Assembly: GCF_008692035.1 (NCBI RefSeq)
Contig: NZ_VTFG01000003.1
Span: 186,001-250,000, forward strand
Length of the DNA: 64,000 nucleotides
Reading direction: 5' to 3'
DNA from: Pseudomonas marginalis
GTDB lineage: Bacteria > Pseudomonadota > Gammaproteobacteria > Pseudomonadales > Pseudomonadaceae
The translations under genes and the position numbers were made by a program. Positions 35,803 through 44,776 of the stretch are shown here, in pieces (position 1 is the stretch's first letter; each line of letters starts with the position of its first letter). The notes below the pieces were generated by a model that was not told the origin of the DNA, searched no databases, and saw nothing but the letters and a program-made list of their open reading frames with translations.

Positions 35803-36522
35803 ATGCTCAAACTGTTTGCCTTGGCGCTGACCCTGATGGCCGGCGTTGCCCACGCCGATTCCGAGTTGCACACCGATTTGCCGCTGGCGTACCTGGAACA
35901 GACCCAGGGCGATGCGCGCAACGAGCCGCTGGTGATTTTCCTGCACGGGTTCGGCAGTAATGAGGAAGACCTGTTCGGCATCAAGGACGCACTGCCGTCC
36001 ACCTGGACCTACCTCTCGGCCCGTGCGCCGACGCCGGTGCAACCGAATGGCTTTCGCTGGTTTACCAAGACCCCGGGTGACGGCGATTACGATGGTGTGA
36101 CCGCCGATTTGCACAGCAGCGCCCAACTGATCAAGGATTTTGTCGGCCAAGCCACCGCGAAGTATCACACCCAGCCTGACCGCGTATTCCTGGTGGGGTT
36201 CAGCCAGGGCGCGATCATGGCGTATGAGGTGGCTTTACGTGACCCGCAGCTGGTGCGTGGCATTGCGGCGCTGAGTGGCAGCGTGCTGCCGGTGCTCAAG
36301 GCTGAGCTCAAGCCGGATCAACGCTTGAACAACCTGGCGATCTTTATTGGCCATGGCACCCTGGACCAGGCACTGCCCTATGCCTCGGCGACGCGGGCGA
36401 ATGAGGTGTTGGTGGGGCTTGGGTTGAAGCCGGAGTTTCATGGCTATCCGGGGATGAACCACACGGTCAGTGAGGCGGAGGTGCAGGATCTGAAGGCCTG
36501 GCTGGAAACGAGTTTGAAGTGA
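35803..36522 (+). CDS. Secreted alpha/beta hydrolase (phospholipase/carboxylesterase family)
   Basis: A 239-residue esterase with a signal peptide (MLKLFALALTLMAGVAHA). The oxyanion loop is LVIFLHGFGSNEEDLF. The nucleophile elbow is GFSQGA, with serine near residue 134. The acid is in IGHGTLDQALP and the histidine in GMNHTVSEAEV. It matches the carboxylesterase/phospholipase (YpfH/Est-like) family. Substrate unknown. It is encoded 11 bp after cobF, but a shared function is unlikely. Confidence 0.85.
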   Translation: MLKLFALALTLMAGVAHADSELHTDLPLAYLEQTQGDARNEPLVIFLHGFGSNEEDLFGIKDALPSTWTYLSARAPTPVQPNGFRWFTKTPGDGDYDGVTADLHSSAQLIKDFVGQATAKYHTQPDRVFLVGFSQGAIMAYEVALRDPQLVRGIAALSGSVLPVLKAELKPDQRLNNLAIFIGHGTLDQALPYASATRANEVLVGLGLKPEFHGYPGMNHTVSEAEVQDLKAWLETSLK

Positions 36523-36533
36523 GCGCGCTGAAC

Positions 36534-36567
36534 AAAGGTGGGAGGGGGCAAGCTCCCTCCCACCTTT
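36534..36567. repeat. REP hairpin downstream of the esterase gene
   Basis: Near-perfect palindrome AAAGGTGGGAGGGGG / CTCCCTCCCACCTTT. It lies between the esterase gene and the convergent gene at 36592 and may work as a bidirectional transcription stop. Confidence 0.75.
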
Positions 36568-36591
36568 GATGGGTGTTGTCAGGACTCTTTG

Positions 36592-37146
36592 TTATTTGCC
36601 GCCGGTAATCTGCTTCACCAGCTCTGCATGCCCCTTCGCATCATCGGCCCGCGAGATCGCCTGGATTACCAGCAAGTGGTTGCCGGAGCCGCCGAGGAAC
36701 GTGGAGTTCAAGGTCTTGCCGCCGCCCTGGGTGGCGGTGCTGTCCACCTGGCGCAGGCCGAGGCCCTTGAAGGTCAGTTTCTTCTCGCTCAGCTTCTTGA
36801 AGTCGGGCAGGGCAGCACTCTGGTCCTTGACGAAACCGGCCACGGCACCATCGAGGAACTGCGGGTCGTTGTCCTTGATGCTCACCCCGTCGTTACGCAC
36901 GGTTTCGGCGACGATCACCACGCTTTTCGTGCTCTGGTTGGCGTACATCGTGCCTTGGGTATTGGCGCTGCCGTCCTCGGCCTTGCCGGCCGGGAGGGTG
37001 TCGGCGGCATATCCCTTGGGCAGGTTGAAGTTGAACTTACCGCCCAGGGTGGAGATGGTTTGCGTGGCCGGCTTGGCGGCGGCGAAGACGCTGCCGGCGG
37101 TCAGCGCGAGGGCCAGCAGGATAGCGGTCTTGGTGAACGTGGCCAT
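36592..37146 (-). CDS. Small secreted protein, conserved in Pseudomonas (unknown function)
   Basis: A 184-residue protein with a clear signal peptide (TKTAILLALALTAGSVFA). The mature part contains TLGGKFNFNLPKGYAADTLP, QGTMYANQSTKSVVIVAETV, and LGLRQVDSTATQGGGKTLN. It looks like a compact alpha/beta periplasmic domain of the DcrB/PsbP-like kind, but I cannot place it firmly. ATG 37146 has TGGAG upstream; the frame extends 11 codons further without support. Confidence 0.7.
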   Translation of the reverse strand: MATFTKTAILLALALTAGSVFAAAKPATQTISTLGGKFNFNLPKGYAADTLPAGKAEDGSANTQGTMYANQSTKSVVIVAETVRNDGVSIKDNDPQFLDGAVAGFVKDQSAALPDFKKLSEKKLTFKGLGLRQVDSTATQGGGKTLNSTFLGGSGNHLLVIQAISRADDAKGHAELVKQITGGK

Positions 37147-37218
37147 GAAGCGCTCCAGGGGTGAACGAGATTGCGGCACATTCTGTCAGAAAATTCGCAA
37201 TATCGTTCGCCCTTAGCC

Positions 37219-39027
37219 TCACACCTTGTCGGACTCTTCCTCAAGCCGATCCATTTCAAACAGTCGCGCCAGTTCCGCCCGGGCTTCCTGGGCGGTCTGC
37301 ATCACCTTGGCCTCATCGTCGTACACCGCGTGCTGGGCGGCGAGCACTTGCAGGTCGTGGTGCTTGAAGCGGGTGATGCGGGCATCGGCCTGGGCCTGGG
37401 TCAACCCGAGGCCCACCAGGGTACGGCGGCTCATTTCCAGGCTGGAGTAGAAGGTCTCGCGAACCGGCGAGGCGTCGAGGTCCACCAGGCGGTGCACGTG
37501 CTGGCGGTTACGCGCACGGGCGATGATCTGCATGTGCGGGTAGAGGTTGCGCACCAGTTCGGCGGTCTTGATGTTGATCTCCGGGTCGTCCATGGCGATC
37601 ACGAAGAACTCGGCCTGGTCGACCTTGGCGGCGTGCAGGATCTCCGGACGTTGCGGATCACCGTAGAACACCGGCATGCCGCCGAAACTGCGGGTCAGTT
37701 CGATGGTTTCCACCGAGGTGTCGAGGGCGATGAAGGAGATGTTCTGCGCGCGCAGGATCCGCGCGACGATCTGACCCATACGGCCCATGCCGGCGATCAC
37801 CACGCGCGGCGCATCGCTTTCGATGGCGCGGTATTCCTCCGGTACTTCCACCGGCTTGACCTTGGGCTTGAACAGCTTGGGGCAGACCAGCAGCAACAGC
37901 GGGGTGACGGCCATGGACAGGGTGATGGTCAGCACCAGCACGTCGTAGAGGTGCGGTTCGAACAGGCCCTGGTCGCGGCCGATCTTGAACACCACAAAGG
38001 CGAACTCACCGCCCGCCGCCAGCACCACACCCAGGCGCAGGGCGCTTTCGCGGTTGAGATCACCTACCATGCGGCCCACGGCGTACAGCAGCGGCAGCTT
38101 CAAACCGATCAACAGCAGGGTCAGGCCGATCACCACCAGCGGCGAGCTGAGCAGCAGGCTGAGGTTGGCGCCCATGCCCACGCTGATAAAGAACAGCCCC
38201 AGCAGCAGGCCCTTGAACGGCTCGATCTGGGATTCCAGTTCGTGGCGATACTCCGAGTCCGCCAGCAGCAGGCCGGCGAGGAAGGCACCGAGGGCCATGG
38301 ACACACCCACCAGTTCCATCAGCCAGGCGGTGCCGATCACCACCAGCAAGGCGGTGGCGGTGGACACTTCGCGCAGGCCGGTCTTGGCGACGATGCGAAA
38401 CACCGGCCGCAGCAGGTAGCGCCCGCCGATGATCACCACGGCAATACTGCCGAGGATCTGCAGGACGTGTTGCAGGCCCTGGGCTTCGGTGGCCGGATGA
38501 TCGCTGCCGGCCAGCAGCGGCACCATGGCAATCAACGGGATCGCGGCGATGTCCTGGAACAGCAGGATCGCAAACGCCAGGCGCCCGTGGGGCTGGTTCA
38601 GCTCCTTGCGCTCGGCCAGGCTTTGCAGGCCGAACGCGGTGGACGACAGCGCCAGGCCAAGGCCGAGCACGATGGCGCTGTTCCACGACTGGCCAAACAG
38701 CCACAACGCCACCGCGCCCATGACCAGGCCGGTGAGCAGCACCTGGGCCAGGCCGACGCCAAATACCGCCTTGCGCATCACCCATAAACGCTTGGGCGAC
38801 AGCTCCAGGCCGATGATAAACAGCAGCAACACCACGCCCAGTTCGGAGAACTGCGCGACGCTTTGCGGGTTACCGATCAGGCCCAATACCGACGGGCCGA
38901 TGATCACACCGGCAAACAGATAGCCCAGCACCGCGCCCAATTGCAGGCGCTTGGCCAGGGGCACGGTCAGCACGGCGGCGAGCAGGAACACCACGGCTGC
39001 TTGTAACAGATTGCCTTCATGGGGCAT
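37219..39027 (-). CDS. Kef-type K+/H+ antiporter (CPA2 family) with RCK domain
   Basis: Inner-membrane monovalent cation:proton antiporter of 602 residues. About 12 TM helices form the exchanger, with LGYLFAGVIIGPSVLGLIG, VVLLLFIIGLELSPKRLW and FQDIAAIPLIAMVPLLAG, as in KefB/KefC. A cytoplasmic TrkA-N/RCK domain follows from about residue 405 (VVIAGMGRMGQIVARILRAQ, GMPVFYGDPQRPEILHAAK). KefC-like parts TRSFGGMPVFYGD and a charged C-terminal tail (MDRLEEESDKV) suggest glutathione-gated potassium efflux. Gating is inferred. ATG 39027 follows TGGAG. The frame is open a further 33 codons upstream without a ribosome site. Confidence 0.9.
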   Translation of the reverse strand: MPHEGNLLQAAVVFLLAAVLTVPLAKRLQLGAVLGYLFAGVIIGPSVLGLIGNPQSVAQFSELGVVLLLFIIGLELSPKRLWVMRKAVFGVGLAQVLLTGLVMGAVALWLFGQSWNSAIVLGLGLALSSTAFGLQSLAERKELNQPHGRLAFAILLFQDIAAIPLIAMVPLLAGSDHPATEAQGLQHVLQILGSIAVVIIGGRYLLRPVFRIVAKTGLREVSTATALLVVIGTAWLMELVGVSMALGAFLAGLLLADSEYRHELESQIEPFKGLLLGLFFISVGMGANLSLLLSSPLVVIGLTLLLIGLKLPLLYAVGRMVGDLNRESALRLGVVLAAGGEFAFVVFKIGRDQGLFEPHLYDVLVLTITLSMAVTPLLLLVCPKLFKPKVKPVEVPEEYRAIESDAPRVVIAGMGRMGQIVARILRAQNISFIALDTSVETIELTRSFGGMPVFYGDPQRPEILHAAKVDQAEFFVIAMDDPEINIKTAELVRNLYPHMQIIARARNRQHVHRLVDLDASPVRETFYSSLEMSRRTLVGLGLTQAQADARITRFKHHDLQVLAAQHAVYDDEAKVMQTAQEARAELARLFEMDRLEEESDKV

Positions 39028-39153
39028 TGCGAACTCCAGGATCTTTAAAACCAATCGACAGGAGGGTATTAGAGCGCTTTTTACCTTTCGAAAATTGTGT
39101 TTTTGCTGCGTTTGAGGGGACAACACGCCAGTGTGTGTCTGGCGGCGGGCGGT

Positions 39154-40011
39154 TCACGCCGGCTTGCGGTACAAACCCACGGCCAGGCCGACGATGATGA
39201 TCGCAATCGAGATCAGGTCTGGCGCGGGAACGCGCTCGCCAATCAGCAGCATCGAACTGCTGAGCCCGAACACCGGAATCAACAACGACAGTGGCGCCAC
39301 CATGGACACCGGGTACAGCTTGAGCAGCGAGTTCCAGCCCCAGTAGGCAAAGTGCGTCGCCAGGTACACCTGAAACAGAATGGACAGGATCGCAATGATG
39401 TCGAGGCTGGATTGCAAGCCTTCGAACGGCGCGCTGCCATGCATCAGCCAAGCCATGAGAAATAACGGGATCGGCGGAAACAGGCTGGCCCACACCATGA
39501 ACGAGAAGACCTCAGTGACCCCCGACTTCTTGACGATGACGTTACCCACGCTCCAGGCCAGCGCACTGAGTACGATCAACATCACGCCCAGCACTGCGTG
39601 GCTGCCTTCTCGGGTGGAGATGATAGCTGCCAGGCCGATCAGGGCCATAAATGCACCCGCCATTTGCGTCCCGCGGAGTGTTTCCCTGAACAACACGCAA
39701 CCCCAGCCCATGGTGAAAAATACGCTGAGTTGAATGATCAATGACGCGATGCCGGGGCTCACACCCCTCTCGATGCCATAGTTGATCACGCCCCACATGC
39801 CCAGCCCGAAGATGACGCCGTAGGCGGCCACGTAGCTGAATTTGACGGCGGGGCGCTTGATGAAGAACACCAGCGGCAGGGCGGCGAGGGAAAAGCGGAT
39901 GCCCGTGAGGACAAAAGGGTCGACCGAGCGCAGGCCGAGTTTGGTGATGGGGAAATTCACCCCCCATACCAGGGTGACGAGCACGGCTAACGCCAGGTGT
40001 TTTTTCAGCAT
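39154..40011 (-). CDS. EamA/DMT family exporter
   Basis: A 285-residue inner-membrane protein with ten predicted helices in two EamA repeats (LVWGVNFPITKLGLRSVDPF, and LIVLSALAWSVGNVIVKKSG). It belongs to the 10-TMS drug/metabolite exporters, close to the EamA amino-acid-metabolite branch. It diverges from the AraC-type regulator gene at 40114, with 102 bp between the starts, so that regulator probably controls it. Confidence 0.88.
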   Translation of the reverse strand: MLKKHLALAVLVTLVWGVNFPITKLGLRSVDPFVLTGIRFSLAALPLVFFIKRPAVKFSYVAAYGVIFGLGMWGVINYGIERGVSPGIASLIIQLSVFFTMGWGCVLFRETLRGTQMAGAFMALIGLAAIISTREGSHAVLGVMLIVLSALAWSVGNVIVKKSGVTEVFSFMVWASLFPPIPLFLMAWLMHGSAPFEGLQSSLDIIAILSILFQVYLATHFAYWGWNSLLKLYPVSMVAPLSLLIPVFGLSSSMLLIGERVPAPDLISIAIIIVGLAVGLYRKPA

Positions 40012-40113
40012 GGAATGTTCCCTTGGTCATGACGCTTTTCGAGGGCGTTGATGTTAGGGAGGGGCGGGTTGGCCCGCTTGCTATACAAGGCCATCTTTTG
40101 ACAGAATCGGGCC

Positions 40114-40896
40114 ATGATTCCGACCTTTGATTCCGCCAGCCCAGAAGCCGTGGTAACGCTGCGCGAATACCCTTGCGGCACCGTCTTTGAGCGGCACACG
40201 CACTCACGTGGGCAGTTCGCCTATGCCTCCACCGGCGCGCTGAAAATGTTCACCGATCTCGGCAACTGGGTGGTACCGCCGCAACGGGCGATCTGGGTGC
40301 CGGGTGGTGTGCCCCATGAAATGCATATGCGCGGGGATGTGGTGATGCTCAATACCTACCTGGACGCCGATGCCGCTAAGCGGGCGCGGTTGCAGGAGCG
40401 CTGCCAGGTGTTTGAAGTGTCGCCCCTGCTCAGGCATTTACTGGAGGCGGCGCTGGCTATCGACTCCTCGGCATTACCCAGCGTGAGGCATCACTGCGTG
40501 CTGACGCTGTTGATTGATGAAATCGCAGCCATGCCCGAGCTGCCACTCAGCGCGCCATTGCCGCGCGAGCCGCGGCTGGCGCGAGCATGTCAGCGCTTCC
40601 TGGATGCGCCCACGCAGAAAATCACCCTCGATGAGATGGCTGATTGGTCGAACATGAGCCGGCGCACCTTCACCCGCCATTTCTACGAGGGCACGGGGAT
40701 GACGTTCGTGTCCTGGCGCCAACAGGTGTGCCTATTGGAAGCCACCGCACGGCTAAGCCATGGCACGTCCATCACCGATGTCGCGTTCGAATTGGGGTTC
40801 AGCAGTTCCAGTGCATTCACCTCCGTGTTCCGGCGCAACCTGGGGGATTCGCCGGCGCGCTACCTGGCCAAATCAAAGGCTGCGGCGCAGTTCTGA
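40114..40896 (+). CDS. AraC-family transcriptional regulator (cupin type)
   Basis: A 260-residue regulator. The N-terminal cupin has HTHSRGQFAYASTGALKMFT and VPPQRAIWVPGGVPHEM. The C-terminal AraC double HTH starts near residue 165 (KITLDEMADWSNMSRRTFTR, SITDVAFELGFSSSSAFTSV). It resembles the NimR-like group that controls divergent exporters. The divergent EamA gene is the likely target. Confidence 0.88.
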   Translation: MIPTFDSASPEAVVTLREYPCGTVFERHTHSRGQFAYASTGALKMFTDLGNWVVPPQRAIWVPGGVPHEMHMRGDVVMLNTYLDADAAKRARLQERCQVFEVSPLLRHLLEAALAIDSSALPSVRHHCVLTLLIDEIAAMPELPLSAPLPREPRLARACQRFLDAPTQKITLDEMADWSNMSRRTFTRHFYEGTGMTFVSWRQQVCLLEATARLSHGTSITDVAFELGFSSSSAFTSVFRRNLGDSPARYLAKSKAAAQF

Positions 40897-40989
40897 GCCT
40901 TCGCGACCGCCACGCCGGTCAGGATTCACCGTTCTGCAGGCCTCCCTTTGTTATTATCGCCGTCCCTCGTCACCAGGAGTCACCGGCCC

Positions 40990-42543
40990 ATGCAGCACCA
41001 GTGGGATGAAATGCACCGCACCCGCAAGCCCACGTTCGTATTGTGCGGCGAGCCTCAGGGCGATGTGCTCAATCTCTATGTTCACGGTTACTCGGCGTTC
41101 TTTAACCGGCAACAGCTGGGCAATTTCAAGCAACAGCTGGCGGGTATCGAGGGTTCGACCAACCTGATGCTGTTCTGGCCGGCGGGGCATTTCCTGGAAA
41201 ACCTGTTTGCGCCCTTCAAGGAGGTGATCGCCGCGATGCTGGGGGGCGGCAGCATCGGTGCCGCGACTGTCGGCGTGGGCAAGGCGATTGCCTATTTTCT
41301 CGACCACTACAAAAGCGTCGAGGCGCGGGTGGACGAAGTGGCCAGGAGCTTGCTGCCGGAGCTGGCCAGCTACCTGCATGGCGAGGCGCTGCCTGTGCGG
41401 CGTATCAACCTGATCGGGCATTCCCTGGGGGCGCGGATTCTGGTCAAGAGCCTGCTGGCCAGCCCGGATACCGCCCGGGAACTGCCGTTGGACAACCTGC
41501 TGTTGATGGGCGGGGCGATCTGTACGTCCAGCCCTTGGGATGAGGTGTGCGCGCCGCTCAAGGGGCGTGTGATCAATTGCCACTCCAGCAAGGACTGGGC
41601 CCTGGCCATGAAGCCGGACACCGAGCGGTGCATCGGCCGGTATGCGATCCCGGTGACGCCGGCGCTCAAGGCCAAGGTCACCAATGTGCACCTGGCCACC
41701 TTCGATCACGCTGCCTACTGGCCGCAGTTGCAGACCGTGGTGCAGTACACCGACCTGTTGCACGAGCGGCGCGGCCTGATCCGCGCCGACCAGCGCAGCA
41801 GCGAGGTACGCTTTGCCGAAGAGGACACCGACTTGTTAGCGGCCCTGGTGCAGGCGCGGCCGGAGGAGCTGGCGTTCCTGGCCGAATTGATGGCGCAAAA
41901 GCGCAGTGCATCGATCGACGCCACGGTGCGCGAGCCGCTCAAGCTGGCCATCGAGTTGCAGCGCATGGGCGGCGACAGCTTTATGAACCTGGCCCGTGGC
42001 CATGGCGTGAACTATCGGCAGATTGCCGAAGAGGTGGCGCAGCGACTGGGAATCAAGTTTGCCGAGCCCGTTGAAACGGTGGCATTGGCTGACCTCGAAG
42101 CCCGGGTCGCGGAAAAACTGCTCGAGCAGTACAAGGACAAACTCGGCCACGCCGACCGCCAGGTATTCGATGCTGAACTCAAGACGGCCGCGCAAAAGGA
42201 GCAGGGTCTGTTCAGCCGTTTCGATGTCGGCCGAACAGCCACTACGGCGTTGAGCGGCACGGCGCTGGCCGGGTTGACCGGGTTTATCCTGCGTCGGGGT
42301 GCGGCCTCTGCGATCCCGGTGGTCGGCCAGGCGTTGGTGGCGGCGATGCTGCTGGTGAGCGGTGTACGGGCGTTTTCCGGCCCGGCTTACTCGATCACCA
42401 CCCTGGCCGTGCTGGTGATCGGGGTGATTCGCCAGCGCATGGAGCGTGAAGCCTTGAATCAGGAGATGGACCTGGTGGTACAGGTCGTGGAGGCGTTTGA
42501 CCTGCCTCGGGAGACGGTGATGCGCACGGTTGCTTCCGACTGA
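40990..42543 (+). CDS. Alpha/beta hydrolase fused to a YaaW-like (DUF3944/UPF0174) domain
   Basis: A 517-residue protein. Residues 1-270 form an alpha/beta hydrolase of the DUF726/TMCO4-like kind. It has LNLYVHGYSAFFNRQQLGNF, nucleophile elbow IGHSLGARIL (Ser near 144), acid candidate SKDWALAM and histidine in TFDHAAYW. Residues about 278-500 match E. coli YaaW as I remember it. These include DTDLLAALVQARPEELAFLA, ELQRMGGDSFMNLARGHGVN and LLEQYKDKL. A hydrophobic end with VSGVRAFSGPAYSITTLAVL completes the match. Two hydrophobic segments near the C-terminus suggest membrane attachment. ATG 40990 is favoured by AGGAG about 11 bases upstream; the open frame begins at 40948. Function unknown. 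Confidence 0.75.
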   Translation: MQHQWDEMHRTRKPTFVLCGEPQGDVLNLYVHGYSAFFNRQQLGNFKQQLAGIEGSTNLMLFWPAGHFLENLFAPFKEVIAAMLGGGSIGAATVGVGKAIAYFLDHYKSVEARVDEVARSLLPELASYLHGEALPVRRINLIGHSLGARILVKSLLASPDTARELPLDNLLLMGGAICTSSPWDEVCAPLKGRVINCHSSKDWALAMKPDTERCIGRYAIPVTPALKAKVTNVHLATFDHAAYWPQLQTVVQYTDLLHERRGLIRADQRSSEVRFAEEDTDLLAALVQARPEELAFLAELMAQKRSASIDATVREPLKLAIELQRMGGDSFMNLARGHGVNYRQIAEEVAQRLGIKFAEPVETVALADLEARVAEKLLEQYKDKLGHADRQVFDAELKTAAQKEQGLFSRFDVGRTATTALSGTALAGLTGFILRRGAASAIPVVGQALVAAMLLVSGVRAFSGPAYSITTLAVLVIGVIRQRMEREALNQEMDLVVQVVEAFDLPRETVMRTVASD

Positions 42544-42584
42544 TAAGCTGAGCCCCTGTCGAGTGTGTTTGCCTGGGATACCGC

Positions 42585-43904
42585 GTGAAATTCAGCCTGC
42601 CGAAAATCGCTACCGCTCCATTCTGCCCGCCGGAAGTGGCCGGCTCCGTTGCCGTTGACCCCAAGGCGTCCTTCTTCAAGCGCATCCTGATGTTCGCCGG
42701 CCCCGGCCTGCTGATCTCCATCGGCTACATGGACCCGGGCAACTGGGCCACGGCCATCGAAGCCGGGTCGCGCTACGGCTACAGCCTGTTGTTCGTGGTA
42801 TTGCTCGCCAGCCTGGCGGGGATGGCGGTGCAGTGCCTGTGCTCGCGCTTGGGTATCGCTACCGGCAAGGACTTGGCGCAACTGTGCCGTGAGCGCTACA
42901 GCAAACGCTCGGCACGCACCCAGTGGGTGCTGGCGGAAATCTCCATCATCGCCACCGACCTCGCCGAAGTACTCGGCTGCGCCCTGGCGTTTCACCTGTT
43001 GCTGGGCGTTTCCCTGACCACCGGCATTGTCATCACCGCCTTCGATACGCTGTTGGTCCTGGCCCTGCAAAACCGGGGGTTCCGCCGCCTGGAAGCGATC
43101 ATGCTGGCGCTGGTGGCGACCATCGGCGTGTGTTTCTTCATTGAGCTGGTGCTGATCAAACCGTATTGGCCGGATGTGTTCAGCGGCTTCACCCCATCAC
43201 TGTCGGCCATCAGCGATGCCGCGCCGTTGTACCTGGCCATCGGTATTCTCGGCGCCACGGTGATGCCCCATAACCTCTACCTGCACAGCTCGGTCGTGCA
43301 AACCCGCCTGATCGGCAAAGACCTCGCCAGCAAACAGGACGCGGTCAAGCTGGCCCGGATCGACACCATTGGCTCCCTGGCCCTGGCACTGCTGGTCAAC
43401 GCCGCCATCCTGATACTCGCGGCCTCCGCCTTCTACAAGACCGGGCACACTGGGGTGGTGGAGATCCAGGACGCCTACCGCTTGCTTGACCCGTTGGTGG
43501 GCGGCGCCTTTGCCAGCATCCTGTTCGGCATCGCCTTGCTGGCGTCCGGGCAAAGCTCGACCTTTACCGGCACCATCGCCGGGCAAGTGATCATGGAGGG
43601 GTATCTCAACCTGCGCATTCCCTGCTGGCAACGCCGCCTGATCACCCGTGGGCTGGCGCTGATCCCGGCGTTTCTCGGGGTGTGGTTGATGGGCGACCAG
43701 GCCATTGGCAAGCTGCTGATCCTCAGCCAGGTGGTGCTCAGCCTGCAGTTGCCGTTTGCGTTGTACCCGTTGATCCGCATGACCGGCGACAAGCAGCTGA
43801 TGGGGCCGTTCGTCAATCGCCTGCACACCCGGGTGCTGGCATGGTTTCTGTTTGCGCTGATCAGTGGCGCCAATGCGTGGTTGATCGGGCAGTGGGTGTT
43901 CTGA
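42585..43904 (+). CDS. mntH: NRAMP divalent metal:H+ symporter MntH
   Basis: Inner-membrane Mn2+/Fe2+ importer, 439 residues, 11 TM helices. It carries the metal-binding DPGN motif in TM1 (IGYMDPGNWATAIEAGSRYG) and the MPH motif in TM6 (ILGATVMPHNLYLHSSVVQT). The transport signature GQSSTFTGTIAGQVIMEGYL is also present. Start is GTG 42585, preceded by a weak site. No MntR or Fur box was recognised in the 41-bp gap upstream. Confidence 0.93.
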   Translation: MKFSLPKIATAPFCPPEVAGSVAVDPKASFFKRILMFAGPGLLISIGYMDPGNWATAIEAGSRYGYSLLFVVLLASLAGMAVQCLCSRLGIATGKDLAQLCRERYSKRSARTQWVLAEISIIATDLAEVLGCALAFHLLLGVSLTTGIVITAFDTLLVLALQNRGFRRLEAIMLALVATIGVCFFIELVLIKPYWPDVFSGFTPSLSAISDAAPLYLAIGILGATVMPHNLYLHSSVVQTRLIGKDLASKQDAVKLARIDTIGSLALALLVNAAILILAASAFYKTGHTGVVEIQDAYRLLDPLVGGAFASILFGIALLASGQSSTFTGTIAGQVIMEGYLNLRIPCWQRRLITRGLALIPAFLGVWLMGDQAIGKLLILSQVVLSLQLPFALYPLIRMTGDKQLMGPFVNRLHTRVLAWFLFALISGANAWLIGQWVF

Positions 43905-43925
43905 GTTCCAGGCCGTAGGTGCGGG

Positions 43926-44303
43926 CTATACCAGGATTGCCAAGGATGTGTACTGGGCAATCTGCGTGTCGGCGGTCAATAGCCTCATCGGTTCACTGAT
44001 GGCTGTCGCTACGATGAGCCGATCAAAAGGGTCTTTGTGATGAGGCTCAAGCTCCTTGACGGCAATCGCGTGTTCCGAGGTGATGGGCAGTTCGACGAAA
44101 CCGCTTTCAAGGCAGTATCCCCGGATTTCGTCCAGGTCTGCATCGAGTTTTCCAAGGCCGACCTTGATCGCCATTTCCCAGAAGGTTGCCGCGCTGACGT
44201 AGATCTCTGCGGCATTCTCGATCAGTCGTCGGGCTTTGCTGGATAGCTTCGGGTCGTCACTCAGTGCCCAGAGCAGAACATGGGTATCCAGCAGCACCCT
44301 CAT
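43926..44303 (-). CDS. vapC: VapC-type PIN-domain ribonuclease toxin
   Basis: Toxin of a type II toxin-antitoxin pair, 125 residues, full length. PIN acidic residues are visible: D6 in LLDTHVLLW, E43 in FWEMAIK, D91/D94 in KDPFDRLIVATA and D112 in LLTADTQIAQY. It should cleave RNA in a metal-dependent way. Its start overlaps the antitoxin stop by 4 bp, and it is convergent with mntH. Confidence 0.92.
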   Translation of the reverse strand: MRVLLDTHVLLWALSDDPKLSSKARRLIENAAEIYVSAATFWEMAIKVGLGKLDADLDEIRGYCLESGFVELPITSEHAIAVKELEPHHKDPFDRLIVATAISEPMRLLTADTQIAQYTSLAILV

Positions 44304-44539
44304 GGATGGCTGCCCTCAAACGCATCCAGCAGATCGCCTGGCAGGGGCGCATCAAAGTCCTCGGGGACAACGAGCTTTCCTTTCATCGCGCCAATTCGCT
44401 GACCGTTGGATTTCCCCACGGGAACAAGTTGTGCCATCGCACGCCCATGCTTGGCAATGGTGATAATTTTGCCGGCGGCGGCGTCATCCACCAGTTTTGA
44501 CAGGTTATTTTTTGCTTCGCCCAAGGGTACGGTAATCAT
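44300..44539 (-). CDS. Phd/YefM-family antitoxin
   Basis: A 79-residue antitoxin for the adjacent PIN toxin. It starts MITVPLGEAKNNLSKLVDDA, the canonical Phd DNA-binding fold, and ends with an acidic, proline-bearing neutralising tail (PEDFDAPLPGDLLDAFEGS). ATG 44539 has GGAG six bases upstream. The frame stays open to 44713, and an ATG at 44659 also has a good site (GGAGAG). A 40-residue extension or leader is therefore possible, though unlike the family. Confidence 0.88.
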   Translation of the reverse strand: MITVPLGEAKNNLSKLVDDAAAGKIITIAKHGRAMAQLVPVGKSNGQRIGAMKGKLVVPEDFDAPLPGDLLDAFEGSHP

Positions 44540-44554
44540 GAGGTGCTCCGCGTA

Positions 44555-44576
44555 TTTTGGCCAAATATAGCCAAAA
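44555..44576. promoter_or_regulatory. Palindrome upstream of the antitoxin gene, probable TA autoregulatory operator
   Basis: TTTTGGC / GCCAAAA, 7-bp perfect arms with an 8-bp AT-rich spacer, centred 26 bp upstream of the antitoxin ATG. Phd-type antitoxins repress their own operon by binding such palindromes. Its place between the antitoxin start and likely promoter fits. Confidence 0.55.
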
Positions 44577-44776
44577 CTGGGTGAGCTATCCAAGACGAGC
44601 CGACCGCTGGTTGCCGCCTCACGTTCAGCGCGTGACGGCTTTGGGTACATGAAAACCATGGCATCTCTCCAAAAAGGACATCGCCAAAGTCTGCCCCAAT
44701 GCACCCGGTCCAAAATAGGGTGGCCCGTTAAATCAGACCGAACCTACTTTTACTACTCGGAAAATTCCTCAACCGT

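Noticed and set aside
37171..38787. 538-codon plus-strand frame opposite the Kef antiporter gene
   Set aside because: The His/Gln-rich translation is typical of an antisense shadow, and the opposite strand encodes an unmistakable antiporter with RCK domain.
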